Made by a program: the position numbers and the translations under genes. The notes beneath the pieces are model-generated. The model did not search any database and was not told the DNA's origin. It was given only the letters and a program-made list of their open reading frames with translations. Shown here one piece after another: positions 54,273 to 63,409 of a stretch of 64,000 nucleotides of DNA. The stretch covers positions 62,001 to 126,000 of the forward strand of contig NZ_PQIG01000067.1 in the NCBI RefSeq assembly GCF_012349115.1. The letters are read 5' to 3'. The number at the start of each line of letters is the position of its first letter. Position 1 is the stretch's first letter. The stretch is from Rhizobium ruizarguesonis. GTDB taxonomy: Bacteria > Pseudomonadota > Alphaproteobacteria > Rhizobiales > Rhizobiaceae.

Positions 54273-54286
54273 TGTGTAATTACACA
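54273..54286 (+). promoter_or_regulatory. second MarR-type palindrome, upstream of the NmrA gene
   Basis: TGTGTAATTACACA, a perfect 14-bp palindrome differing from the one at 53800-53813 only at the symmetric C/T and G/A positions. It is 34 bases before the NmrA start; TATGAT at 54290-54295 could be the -10 box. Confidence 0.75.
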
Positions 54287-54319
54287 TTTTATGATGCAGC
54301 CAAACACAAGGAGATGAAA

Positions 54320-55213
54320 ATGACCGACACGTTCCTCGTTACCGGCGCCACCGGTGAGACCGGCCGCTACACCGTCCAGCGCCTGCTCGAGAAGGGCCAC
54401 GCCGTCCGCGCGATGGTCCACAGGCAAGACGAGCGCGCCGACGCGCTTCGCAGCGAAGGCGCGGAGGTCGTGGTCGGCGATCTCTTCGAACATGACGACG
54501 TGATCCGCGCCGCCGCAGGCGCCACCTCCGCGTATTTCTGCTATCCCGTCCGTCCGGGCATCATCCAGACGACCGCATACTTCGCCGATGCAGCCAAACG
54601 CGCCGGGCTTAAAGCCGTGATCAACATGTCGCAGATCTCGGCGCGCGAGGACTCCAAGAGCCATGCGGCGCGCGATCACTGGATCGCCGAGCGGATCTTC
54701 GACTGGTCGGGCGTCCCCACCATCCACCTGCGACCGACCTTCTTCTCGCAATGGCTGCTTTACCCGTTTGCGCGCAAGACGATCGTCGAGCAGAGAATCA
54801 TCGATCTGCCATACGGCGCTGGCCGTCATGCGCCGATCGCCGCCGAGGATCAAGCCCGCCTGATCGCCACGCTTCTGGCGGAACCGGCCGCCCATATCGG
54901 CAAGACCTACAGGCTTCATGGGCCGACCGAGCTTGACCAGCCGGGCATCGCCGCAGCCATCAGCGAGGTGCTCGGCCGCAAGATCAGCTACCAGCCGCTG
55001 ACCATCCCCGCCTATCGCGATCGGCTGGAAAAGTTCGGCCTGCCGGAATTTTTGATCCAGCATTTCTGCGCGATCGCCCTCGACTATCAGAACGGCATCT
55101 TCTCGGGCGCAGACAAGATCATCGCCGAAGTGACGGGCGTGCCACCGATGACCGTTCAGGACTTCGTCACGTCGCACCGGGCCGCCTTCAATACGCTGAA
55201 CGCGGCGGCGTAA
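54320..55213 (+). CDS. NmrA-family NAD(P)-binding protein
   Basis: 297 residues, atypical short-chain dehydrogenase fold. The dinucleotide site is LVTGATGETGRYTV; there is no classical YxxxK pair, as in NmrA-like redox sensors or quinone/xenobiotic reductases. ATG 54320 is preferred over 54314 because AAGGAG (54308-54313) would directly abut the earlier ATG. Controlled by the upstream MarR through a private operator. Confidence 0.88.
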   Translation: MTDTFLVTGATGETGRYTVQRLLEKGHAVRAMVHRQDERADALRSEGAEVVVGDLFEHDDVIRAAAGATSAYFCYPVRPGIIQTTAYFADAAKRAGLKAVINMSQISAREDSKSHAARDHWIAERIFDWSGVPTIHLRPTFFSQWLLYPFARKTIVEQRIIDLPYGAGRHAPIAAEDQARLIATLLAEPAAHIGKTYRLHGPTELDQPGIAAAISEVLGRKISYQPLTIPAYRDRLEKFGLPEFLIQHFCAIALDYQNGIFSGADKIIAEVTGVPPMTVQDFVTSHRAAFNTLNAAA

Positions 55214-55333
55214 GCCGCTCCGGCATCGAGGACAGGACATTGGCTTCACCGGGTCCGAAGCGCCGGCTCCGTCCAACCCGCTGGTGGCGGCGCGATGCAC
55301 GCGCCGCCCGGCCAACCTTCCAGGAGAAGCAAG

Positions 55334-56110
55334 TTGAACATCGACCTTTCAGGTAAAGTCGCGCTGGTTACAGGATCCACCGAAGGCATCGGATTTGCCA
55401 TTGCCCGCGGCCTCCATGAGGCGGGCGCAGCGGTAATTATCAACGGCCGCAGCCAGCAAAAGGTCGATGCGGCGGTGGCGCGCCTCGGCGGCCCTGCGCG
55501 CGGTCATGCGCTCGACCTCGCCGGCGCCGAGGGGTGCGACGCGATGATCCGGGCCGAACCCGAGCCGGACATCGTCGTCAGCAACCTCGGCATTTTTCTG
55601 CCCCTGGACTTCTTCGAGACCGACGATGCGATCTGGGACCGCCATTGGCAGGTCAACGTCATGGCAGGCGTGCGCCTGGCGCGCGCCTACCTTCCGAAAA
55701 TGGCTGCCAAATCGTGGGGGCGCTTCATCTTCCTCGGTTCGGAATCCGCCTTCAATATCCCTGTCGAGATGATCCACTACGGCGTCAGCAAGACCGCCGA
55801 CGTTGCAGTTGCACGCGGTCTCGCCAAGCGCATGGCTGGCACGGGAGTGACGGTGAACTCGGTGCTACCGGGCCCGACCATGTCCGAAGGCGCCGCCGAG
55901 ATGCTCAAGGGGCATGTCACCGCCGAGCGGTCCTTCGAGCAAGCCGGCATCGACTTCGTCAAGACGCATCGTCCGACCTCCATCATCGAGCGGCCGGCAA
56001 CCGTCGAGGAGGTTGCGAACATGGTGGTCTACGTCGCGTCCCTCCAGGCGTCCGCGACGACCGGCGCGGCACTGAGAGTCGATGGCGGCGTCGTAGACTC
56101 GCTCGTCTAG
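55334..56110 (+). CDS. short-chain dehydrogenase/reductase, probable TTG start
   Basis: 258 residues. TGSTEGIGFAIA is the cofactor site, SNLGIF stands in the NNAG-like position, and YGVSK provides catalytic Tyr and Lys with a Ser in LGSESAF. The start is taken as TTG 55334 (NIDLSGKVALVTG follows) because AGGAG lies 7 bases upstream and the domain begins there; the nearest upstream ATG, 55295, would add 13 residues with no ribosome site. Follows the NmrA gene by 120 bases. Confidence 0.85.
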   Translation: MNIDLSGKVALVTGSTEGIGFAIARGLHEAGAAVIINGRSQQKVDAAVARLGGPARGHALDLAGAEGCDAMIRAEPEPDIVVSNLGIFLPLDFFETDDAIWDRHWQVNVMAGVRLARAYLPKMAAKSWGRFIFLGSESAFNIPVEMIHYGVSKTADVAVARGLAKRMAGTGVTVNSVLPGPTMSEGAAEMLKGHVTAERSFEQAGIDFVKTHRPTSIIERPATVEEVANMVVYVASLQASATTGAALRVDGGVVDSLV

Positions 56111-56135
56111 CGCCCGATCGAAACGCGCGCCCCGC

Positions 56136-56168
56136 CGGTTCTCCGGCCTCCAGATCGCAGGAGAACCG
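56136..56168 (+). terminator. inverted repeat after the SDR gene
   Basis: CGGTTCTCC (56136-56144) and GGAGAACCG (56160-56168) are perfect 9-bp inverted arms about 25 bases past the SDR stop. No T tract, so termination is uncertain. The remainder of the 300-bp gap up to 56410 contains no gene I can support. Confidence 0.45.
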
Positions 56169-56410
56169 TTAGGCTACGGAGTCCCCGGACCTTCCCCCTC
56201 GGCTCCTCGACCAGCTCGGTCGGCAGAGATCAAGGTGGCCGTAAAACGTCCAGATTCCAAACTATTTTCTACGAAAGCAGGAGAGAAAGAGAACGACCTG
56301 TCTTTCTTCGGTCCATTTACATGCCTATGTTTCAAACGTGGGCTTGTCGACCTCCTGGCTGACGCCACACGCTAGTCCGCATTGGTCATAAATCAGATTT
56401 GGGAAGAGAG

Positions 56411-57439
56411 ATGACACGATACGTTATCGTGGGGGCAGGCGCGGTTGGTGCGAGCCTCGCTGCGCAGTTCGAACTTTCCGGCATCACATATGCGCTCGTC
56501 GGACGCGGCGCACAGATCGGTCATATAAAGAAGTATGGTCTGAGCTACCAACGTCCCTCTGGCAAGCGACAGATCGGGCTTAACGCTTTCGACCTCAGCG
56601 ACCCGCCCAAATTGGCCCTCGATGATATCCTGTTGTTAACGGTCAAAACTCAGGACGCGGCAAGCTCCCTGGCCTCCTGGTCATGGCGTCAAGTGTCGGA
56701 TTCAGCGGGGGCAACGGCTGCCAGTCTCGCCATCGTCACCTTTCAAAATGGCTTGGCGACAGAAGCGATGGCGCTCAGAACTTTCGCCAGGGTTTACGGA
56801 GCCAGTATTCTGACGCCTGCACGGTTTACCGAGACCGGCTCCGTTGCGGTGGCGGGTGATCCGCAGGTCGGCGTGGTCACCATAGGGCGTTTCCCGTCGG
56901 GTTTTGATGAAACAGCCGAGCAGATTGCGGCGGACCTCACCCGCGCAAATTATCTGGCGGAAACCAGCAATGATATCCGCCGTTGGAAATCAGCCAAACT
57001 TCTTCACAACGTCAGAAACGTCTTGGAATTGTTCGTTGGGGCCGAGGATCTCCGCGTCTCAATCGCCGATGCGCTGGTCAATGAAGCTCGTCAAGCTCTT
57101 GAGGCTGCCGGTTATAACCTCGCCTCACCCTCGGAGCGGACCACAGATCTTTCAGGGTGGCGCATAGCTCAGGACAGTGGCATCCATCCCGGTCAACAAT
57201 CGACTTGGCAGAGTTTTACCAGAGGCGCTTCGAGTGAAGTCGATTTTCTCAACGGCGAAATCGTCTTGCTGGGTCGTTTGCACAATATTCCGACACCCTA
57301 CAATGAGGTTGTCCAGAATCTTGCTGGCAGATTGGAGCATCAGGGCGGCTTCACGAAAGCACTGGCGCTTGACGCGATTCAATCACTTGTCGACAGACCC
57401 GATCAGGGCAGCAACACCGGTCTCGCCGCAGCGACCTGA
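56411..57439 (+). CDS. ketopantoate-reductase-like dehydrogenase (PanE/ApbA family)
   Basis: 342 residues. N-terminal Rossmann motif IVGAGAVGASLA, then VKTQDA and FQNGLATEA, typical of the family; the conserved lysine appears in WKSAKLLHN. Many family members outside PanE are redox enzymes of unknown substrate, and this one is in an accessory location, so a role in pantothenate synthesis is doubtful. ATG 56411 follows GGGAAGAGAG. Confidence 0.85.
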   Translation: MTRYVIVGAGAVGASLAAQFELSGITYALVGRGAQIGHIKKYGLSYQRPSGKRQIGLNAFDLSDPPKLALDDILLLTVKTQDAASSLASWSWRQVSDSAGATAASLAIVTFQNGLATEAMALRTFARVYGASILTPARFTETGSVAVAGDPQVGVVTIGRFPSGFDETAEQIAADLTRANYLAETSNDIRRWKSAKLLHNVRNVLELFVGAEDLRVSIADALVNEARQALEAAGYNLASPSERTTDLSGWRIAQDSGIHPGQQSTWQSFTRGASSEVDFLNGEIVLLGRLHNIPTPYNEVVQNLAGRLEHQGGFTKALALDAIQSLVDRPDQGSNTGLAAAT

Positions 57440-57491
57440 TGTGTCGCCTTCCAATTGTTCAACGATGCAACCACCAACCTGAAGCGATCCA

Positions 57492-58061
57492 ATGAGAGAA
57501 CCAATATCAGAACAGATCCTCGCCGCAGCCGGCGGGCTATTTTACAGCGAAGGTATTCGGGCTGTTGGGATAGATCGCATTATCGAAGAAGCGAAAGTTG
57601 CAAAGGCAACGCTCTATCGACACTTCCCGTCCAAAGATCATCTTGTTGCAGCCTATCTCCAGGATCGCCACGAACGTGTTATTCGCTCCTTGCGGGAGGC
57701 CTTGGACGCGACGGGTGCTCCGAGAGACCAGGTCAGAGTTATTTTCGAGCGCCTGTATGAAAAGGCCGACAGCCCGGAGTTCCGGGGCTGCGCATTTGCT
57801 CTTGCGGTAGCCGAGCATGGCGATTCCGAACGCGTCGTGACGGTCGCTCGCACACATAAGAAAGCCGTAGGCGACATCTTCCGCGCCGTCATATCCAAGG
57901 CCGGGCTCGGCCTTGACCAGACGGCCGCGCATCTATCGCTTCTTTATGAAGGCGCGCTTGCGACGGTGGCAGTGGGACGTGACCCGACAGCGGTTCTCGT
58001 CGCCCGAGACTGCGCACTTTCCGTCTTCGACGCCGCGATCCCACACGACCGGACATCTTGA
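57492..58061 (+). CDS. TetR-family regulator
   Basis: 189 residues with helix-turn-helix VGIDRIIEEAKVAKATLYRHFPSKDHLV at about 24-51. Located between the PanE-like gene and an HCCA-isomerase-like gene on the same strand and 13 bases from the latter, so probably co-transcribed with it. I found no obvious palindromic operator in the short 5' gap. Confidence 0.9.
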   Translation: MREPISEQILAAAGGLFYSEGIRAVGIDRIIEEAKVAKATLYRHFPSKDHLVAAYLQDRHERVIRSLREALDATGAPRDQVRVIFERLYEKADSPEFRGCAFALAVAEHGDSERVVTVARTHKKAVGDIFRAVISKAGLGLDQTAAHLSLLYEGALATVAVGRDPTAVLVARDCALSVFDAAIPHDRTS

Positions 58062-58074
58062 GAGCACCAGAATA

Positions 58075-58677
58075 ATGACAAAGATCATTGACTATTTCTT
58101 CGGCATCGGCTCGCCATGGGCTTTCATCGGTTTGGACCCATTCGCGGCACTGGCGTCCGAACAGAACGCAACGATCCGCCCGTATGTCATCCCCCTGATC
58201 GAGGATAACGGCGCGATCTATTCTCGCAACCGGCCGGAGGCCCGTCGCGCTTATTGGACGAAGGATCTCAAGCGTTGGGCGGCCATCCGGGGCAAAACGT
58301 TGAACTTCGAAAACCGTGCAGCCTTGTCGGATCCAACGCCCGCCGGCTTCCTTGTCCTTGCCGCCATCGATGCGGGCGAAGACTGGCTCAGGCTGACGAA
58401 AGCGCTGCAGGAGGCCTTCTGGTTGCGCGGAGAAAATATCGGTGACGCAGAGGTCCGTCGTGCGATCGCCGATGCCGCGGGTTTCGATGGCGCGGCTTTG
58501 GAAATACGTGCCCAGGGCGAAACTGTGCAATCCGCCTGGAAAGCAAATTATGAGACGGCCAGGGGCGCCGGCGTCTTCGGGCTTCCGACCTTCCGCTATG
58601 ACGGCGAACTTTACTGGGGGCAGGACAGCCTGCCCTTCCTCGAGCGTCACATGAAGGGCGAAAAACTCATCGCCTGA
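58075..58677 (+). CDS. 2-hydroxychromene-2-carboxylate isomerase-like protein
   Basis: 200 residues of the DsbA/kappa-GST fold. The N-terminus IIDYFFGIGSPWAFIGLDPF carries the serine (SPW) that replaces the thioredoxin cysteine in HCCA isomerases, and VFGLPTFRYDGELYWGQDSL is the conserved C-terminal loop. The family isomerises naphthalene-pathway intermediates with glutathione, but many members have unknown aromatic or thiol substrates. ATG 58075 chosen from domain start. Confidence 0.88.
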   Translation: MTKIIDYFFGIGSPWAFIGLDPFAALASEQNATIRPYVIPLIEDNGAIYSRNRPEARRAYWTKDLKRWAAIRGKTLNFENRAALSDPTPAGFLVLAAIDAGEDWLRLTKALQEAFWLRGENIGDAEVRRAIADAAGFDGAALEIRAQGETVQSAWKANYETARGAGVFGLPTFRYDGELYWGQDSLPFLERHMKGEKLIA

Positions 58678-58691
58678 TCCATCGCAAAAAC

Positions 58692-58832
58692 ATGGCTGAC
58701 CGCTCCGAGACGGCGGCCCTGTTTTGCGTCCTCATGGCCGTCATCAAGAATGCCATCGATCCGAAAGGCATCATGAATCCGGGAAAAATCCTTCCGGAAC
58801 AGGTTTTACTGGCCAGTCTGAAAAGGGCCTGA
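58692..58832 (+). pseudogene. C-terminal relic of an FAD-linked oxidase
   Basis: A 46-codon stretch ends IKNAIDPKGIMNPGKIL then 15 residues and TGA. The DPKGI-NPGK motif is the closing signature of GlcD-type FAD oxidases (compare DPKGLLNPGKM in the intact gene at 43266). Nothing upstream continues the fold; the preceding gene is the HCCA isomerase. It ends 20 bases before the sulfoxide reductase gene. Confidence 0.75.
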
Positions 58833-58851
58833 TCGCCGAGGATACTGTCAA

Positions 58852-61185
58852 ATGAACAGGTTCAAGACCCACAGCTCCCATTGGGGCGCGTTTTCAGGCC
58901 GATACGAAAACAGAGGTCTTGAGATCCGGCCTCATCCCGGCGATCCGCATCCATCGCCATTACTGGGCAACATTCCGGCGATCGCCCATAGCCCTATGCG
59001 TATCAGGCGGCCGGCGATCAGGCGCGGCTGGCTCGAAGGCACGCCGGATCACGCGCAGAATCGCGGAGCCGACGACTATGTCGAGGTCAGCTGGCCGCGC
59101 GCAGCCGACCTTGTCGCAAAAGAGCTGCAGCGCGTTTACGGAAACTTTGGTCCGGAGGCCGTGTTCGGGGGATCCTACGGCTGGTCGAGTGCCGGACGCT
59201 TCCACCATGCGCAAAGCCAGATCCATCGGTTTCTCAACGTGCTGGGTGGTTACGTCAGTTCCGTCAACACCTACAGCTCCGGCGCTGCCATGGTCATCCT
59301 CCCGCATGTATTGGGACCATACGACCATTTCGACCGCAAGAGCGTCACCTGGGATGCCATCGAGCGGAGCAGCGAACTGGTTGTCGCCTTCGGCGGAATG
59401 GCGCTCAAGAACACGGACGTGCATGGCGGCGGCATCAGCGCGCATATTGTGCGCCAGACGCTGAACGGCGCGAGCGAGCGCGGCGCGCGCTTTGTCCTCG
59501 TCAGCCCGCTGAAGGACGATTTTCCAGCCGAACTGAATGCACAATGGCTGCCGATCATACCGGGCACGGATGTCGCGCTGATGCTCGGCCTTGCATATGC
59601 GCTCGTCAGTGAGGTACTGCACGACCGCGGATTTCTCGACCGCTATACCGTTGGCTACGAGCGTTTCGAGGCCTACCTGCTTGGCCGCAGCGATGGCGTC
59701 GAAAAGAGCCCAGAATGGGCGTCCCACATTTGCGGAATCGGCGTCGAAACCATCCGGGATCTAGCGCGAACCATGGCAGGCGCCAGGACGTTGATTACCG
59801 TCAGCCATTCGCTGCAGCGAGCCGACCATGGCGAGCAACCTGTCTGGATGGGCGTCGTGCTGGCAGCAATGCTCGGGCAGATGGGACTGGATGGCGGCGG
59901 CTATGCCTATTCCCTCGGCGCATTGGGGAATATCGGTAAGGGTCAACTTGGCGTTCCGCTGCCGACCCTCAGCCAGTTCAAAAATCCTGTGGCGGATTTC
60001 ATTCCCGTCGCGCGTATCGCCGACATGCTCCTCAATCCGGGTGACGAGTTTCACTATAACGGCCAGGCGATGCGTTATCCTGACATCCGCCTCGTCTATT
60101 GGGCGGGAGGCAACCCGTTCCATCACCATCAGGATATCAACAGGCTGCGGGCGGCGTTCAAGAGACCGGAGACCATCATCGTTCACGAGACGGCTTGGAC
60201 GTCGTCGGCGCGTCATGCGGACATCGTGCTGCCGGCGACGACCACGATCGAGCGTGACGATATCGGTGCGGCGGACCGCGATCCGCTGATGGTCGCCATG
60301 AAGAAGCTGATCGAGCCGGTCGGCGAAGCACGGGACGATTATGAGATCTTCTCCGAGATAGCGCGCCGTCTCGGCAAGATCGAAGAGTTTACCGAAAACC
60401 GGACCAGCAAGGAATGGCTCGCCTTTCTTTTCGAGACGACGCAAAAGGCGCTTGCCGCCGCCGGGCACCAGGCTCCCGCCTTCGAGGCGTTCTGGGAGCG
60501 TGGAGAGATGCGCCTGCCGCTCAAGCCCAACGATGGCGGACCAGCGCGCGCCTTTCGAGACGATCCGTCTGGATCTCCGCTACAGACGCCATCCGGAAAG
60601 ATCGAGATCTTTTCCGAGACGGTCGAAAGCTTCGGCTATGACGATTGCCGCGGCCATCCGCGATGGTATCCGCCCAGGGCAGAGACAGAGGGGGATGAAA
60701 GCCGCTTCCCACTCCATCTGGTCTGCAACCAGCCGCATCAGCGGCTGCACAGTCAGCTGGACTACGGCGATTTCAGCCGTTCCACCAAGATAAAAGGCCG
60801 GGAACCCGTTCGCATCAACCCGGTTGACGCGGCCGAGCGCGGCATCTCGGATGGCGATATTGTCAGGCTGTTCAACGCGCGCGGCAGTTGCCTTGCGGCA
60901 GCGGTGATCAGCGAAGGCGTGCGAGAGAGCGTGATGCAGCTTGCGACGGGCGCGTGGTTCGAACCGGACGATGCGGCCGCCGACAAGGCCATGTGCGTGC
61001 ACGGCAATCCGAATATCCTTACCCGCGACGTCGGAACCTCCCAGCTCGCCCAGGCGTCGACCGGGCAGCTCACCAGAGTGGAGGTAGAACGTTTCGTCGG
61101 CGAGCTTCCCCCTGTGCGGATATTCGAGACGATGAAATTCGTGGAGGGCGCTGCCGAGCCCGGCAGGATCGCCGATCCAAAGTGA
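58852..61185 (+). CDS. bisC: biotin/DMSO/TMAO sulfoxide reductase (BisC-type molybdoenzyme)
   Basis: A 777-residue DMSO-reductase-family enzyme with bis-MGD cofactor. The Mo-ligating serine is S113 in YGWSSAGRFHH, and GGNPFHHHQDINRL and LPATTTIERDDIGAADRD are typical of the BisC/TorA branch. There is no Tat signal, which points to a cytosolic BisC-like enzyme that reduces sulfoxides such as biotin sulfoxide or methionine sulfoxide. Length fits the family (about 740-780). Confidence 0.9.
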   Translation: MNRFKTHSSHWGAFSGRYENRGLEIRPHPGDPHPSPLLGNIPAIAHSPMRIRRPAIRRGWLEGTPDHAQNRGADDYVEVSWPRAADLVAKELQRVYGNFGPEAVFGGSYGWSSAGRFHHAQSQIHRFLNVLGGYVSSVNTYSSGAAMVILPHVLGPYDHFDRKSVTWDAIERSSELVVAFGGMALKNTDVHGGGISAHIVRQTLNGASERGARFVLVSPLKDDFPAELNAQWLPIIPGTDVALMLGLAYALVSEVLHDRGFLDRYTVGYERFEAYLLGRSDGVEKSPEWASHICGIGVETIRDLARTMAGARTLITVSHSLQRADHGEQPVWMGVVLAAMLGQMGLDGGGYAYSLGALGNIGKGQLGVPLPTLSQFKNPVADFIPVARIADMLLNPGDEFHYNGQAMRYPDIRLVYWAGGNPFHHHQDINRLRAAFKRPETIIVHETAWTSSARHADIVLPATTTIERDDIGAADRDPLMVAMKKLIEPVGEARDDYEIFSEIARRLGKIEEFTENRTSKEWLAFLFETTQKALAAAGHQAPAFEAFWERGEMRLPLKPNDGGPARAFRDDPSGSPLQTPSGKIEIFSETVESFGYDDCRGHPRWYPPRAETEGDESRFPLHLVCNQPHQRLHSQLDYGDFSRSTKIKGREPVRINPVDAAERGISDGDIVRLFNARGSCLAAAVISEGVRESVMQLATGAWFEPDDAAADKAMCVHGNPNILTRDVGTSQLAQASTGQLTRVEVERFVGELPPVRIFETMKFVEGAAEPGRIADPK

Positions 61186-61723
61186 ATCCCCGATGGCACC
61201 TGCCGCCCGGCGAACCCTGCCTATAGAGGCCGTTGCCTCCTGGGGTCACTGAACAACAAGGGCTGGAAATCCTCGATCCAAACGCGCCCTCTTGTTGAAA
61301 AACGTGCCGCGTTAAGGATCTCCACACACCGCAAAAAGCTGATCCCTACCGAGACCGGAAACGAAACAAAAAAATCTACAAAAACTATAGAAAAAGAATA
61401 ACCAGTCTTTCTAGGTCGATGCGCATTGCCTAGGCTGTCCCTCATGAATTTTGTCAAAGAAACTGAGGAACGCATCCCATGCCGAGAGGCAAATAGCGAT
61501 CAGAAAGTGAGACTTGCGGCCGCGCCGCGACACTCATCAGGCTGCTTAACCCAGTCATAATCATCTCGCGGTCAGGGCGAGCGCCTTCGCCGGTCGATAG
61601 GTCTGCCGGCGGATGATGCCGTACGCCTGATGCAGCGACACCAGGATCAAAATGTATGTGCGGAACGGCAACAGCCCGCGCCGCAACCCTATCGAACACA
61701 ACCCGAACCATCAGGATTTGCTC
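61186..61723. other. gene-free interval, 538 bp
   Basis: No gene I can support. A low-GC core (61,340-61,420) with A-rich runs suggests the promoter of the downstream peptide importer. The part 61,490-61,720 is GC-rich and may carry a long 5' leader. A five-codon open frame (MPRGK) starts at 61,478; I do not claim a function for it. Confidence 0.4.
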
Positions 61724-63370
61724 ATGACCGAACGTTCTACGTTGCTCTCTCTTTCCCGGCGCCGTCTGCTGATAACGACGTCCGTGGCGGCGACTGCACT
61801 TTTGGTGGCAACGGCAGGCTTCACTTCGGCTCAGAGCGCTGACGGCAATGGCGGTGAGATCACTTTCCTGATCGACTCGCTGGGTGACACCTGGATCCCG
61901 AACAACAGCGCGATCTCCAGCTTCCAAGGCCACATCTGGGGCCACGTGGCCGACAAGCTCCTCTACGTCGACGCTGACGGCAAGGTCAGCCCCTGGATCG
62001 CGGAGAAGTGGGAGCAGAACGACACCGCCACCGAGTTCACCCTGCACCTGAAGAGCGGCGTGACTTTCTCCGACGGCACCGCGCTCGATGCGTCGGCCGT
62101 CGTCGCCAACCTCGATATCTGGTACGCCGGCCGCAAGAGTGACGGTATCAACCCGATTGGGCTCTTTCCGAAGACCTACGACCACGCCGAAGCAATCGAC
62201 GCGGCCACGGTGAAGGTCTTCTTCAAGAAGCCGACACTCGGCTTCATCCCGACCCTCGGTTATCACGGCTCGATCCTCATCTCCCCGAAGACCCTCGCGC
62301 AGCCCGCCGCCCAGCAGGCCGACCTCAGCAAGACTTCCGGAAGCGGCCCGTACGTGGTTGAATCCTGGAAGGAGGGCGACTTCGTCAAGCTGGTCAAGCG
62401 CAAGGATTACAACTGGGGTCCGGCGGCGGTCGGCCACACCGGTCCAGCCTATCTCGACACAATTACCTACAAGCTGGTGTCCGAGCCCTCGCTTCGCGTT
62501 GCCGCTGTGCAGTCCGGCCAAGCCGACGTCGCTTACAACGCTTCGCCGCAGGAGCTGGAGTCTCTCAAGGCAGAGGGCTTCACCACCGCGACACCACGCT
62601 ATCTCGGCTTCGTGAACGGCTGGGCGATCAACACCAAACTCGCGCCTTACAATGACCTGAAAGTACGCCAGGCCCTCCAGGCCGGTATCAATCGCCAGGA
62701 GATCATCGACACTGTCTACACGCCCGATTGGAAGCTCGCGACATCGTTCATCCAGAGCAACGTGCCGGGAGCGACCGACCAAAGCGACCTCTTGGCCTAC
62801 AACCCCGAAAAGGCCGAGAAGCTTCTGGATGAGGCCGGTTGGGTCAAGGGCGCCGACGGCATCCGGACGAAGAACGGCGAGCCGCTCGTGCTGACGCTGC
62901 ATTCCAACCCCTACCTCGCAACGTCGAAATCGGTCGACGAACTCATCGCCCAGCAACTCGGCAAGATCGGCTGGAAAGTCGCTATCCGTGCCTACGATGT
63001 CGTCACCTTCGGCCAAAAGGTCAAATACGGCGGTCCGGCTGTACCAGCTTACGAAGTGACGCGCAGCTTCATCGACGCAGGCACCGTCGCCAGCATCCTG
63101 ACGAACGCCAACAACGGCGAGAACTGGTTCGCCCTCGACGAGAGCGACAAGACGCTCAACGAGCTACGCGACAAGATCGCCAGCGCTGGTTCCACCGAAA
63201 GCCGCAAACCGCTCCTGGACGAGTTGCAGAAGTACATCCTCGACCAGGGCTACTTCATCCCGCGCACGCAAATCGTCCAACGCATCTACGTGCAGTCTCC
63301 CAAGCTCAAGGGCGAGATCTACAACGGCGTTGCCTACGCCAGCTACTACACGGCCACGAAAAGCGAATAG
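61724..63370 (+). CDS. dipeptide-type ABC importer, binding protein (SBP family 5)
   Basis: 548 residues with a Tat-like signal (SRRRLLITTSVAATALLVATAG; cleavage near residue 36). Family-5 features include SGVTFSDGTALDASAVVANLD, SGPYVVESWKEGDFVKLVKRKDY and YNDLKVRQALQAGINRQEI. Clients of this class include peptides, nickel, glutathione and opines. Proximity to the sulfoxide reductase invites a sulfur-compound ligand, but that is inference. Confidence 0.92.
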   Translation: MTERSTLLSLSRRRLLITTSVAATALLVATAGFTSAQSADGNGGEITFLIDSLGDTWIPNNSAISSFQGHIWGHVADKLLYVDADGKVSPWIAEKWEQNDTATEFTLHLKSGVTFSDGTALDASAVVANLDIWYAGRKSDGINPIGLFPKTYDHAEAIDAATVKVFFKKPTLGFIPTLGYHGSILISPKTLAQPAAQQADLSKTSGSGPYVVESWKEGDFVKLVKRKDYNWGPAAVGHTGPAYLDTITYKLVSEPSLRVAAVQSGQADVAYNASPQELESLKAEGFTTATPRYLGFVNGWAINTKLAPYNDLKVRQALQAGINRQEIIDTVYTPDWKLATSFIQSNVPGATDQSDLLAYNPEKAEKLLDEAGWVKGADGIRTKNGEPLVLTLHSNPYLATSKSVDELIAQQLGKIGWKVAIRAYDVVTFGQKVKYGGPAVPAYEVTRSFIDAGTVASILTNANNGENWFALDESDKTLNELRDKIASAGSTESRKPLLDELQKYILDQGYFIPRTQIVQRIYVQSPKLKGEIYNGVAYASYYTATKSE

Positions 63371-63409
63371 TCCCGCAATTCAACCGGACAACGCAAGAAG
63401 GTGACAGGC

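Noticed and set aside
61478..61495. Five-codon open frame MPRGK as a regulatory leader peptide
   Set aside because: Too short and without a convincing ribosome site or attenuator hairpin; kept only as a remark in the interval entry.
61454..63016. 520-codon minus-strand frame opposite the peptide-binding protein
   Set aside because: Antisense shadow of a family-5 binding protein with a clear Tat signal.
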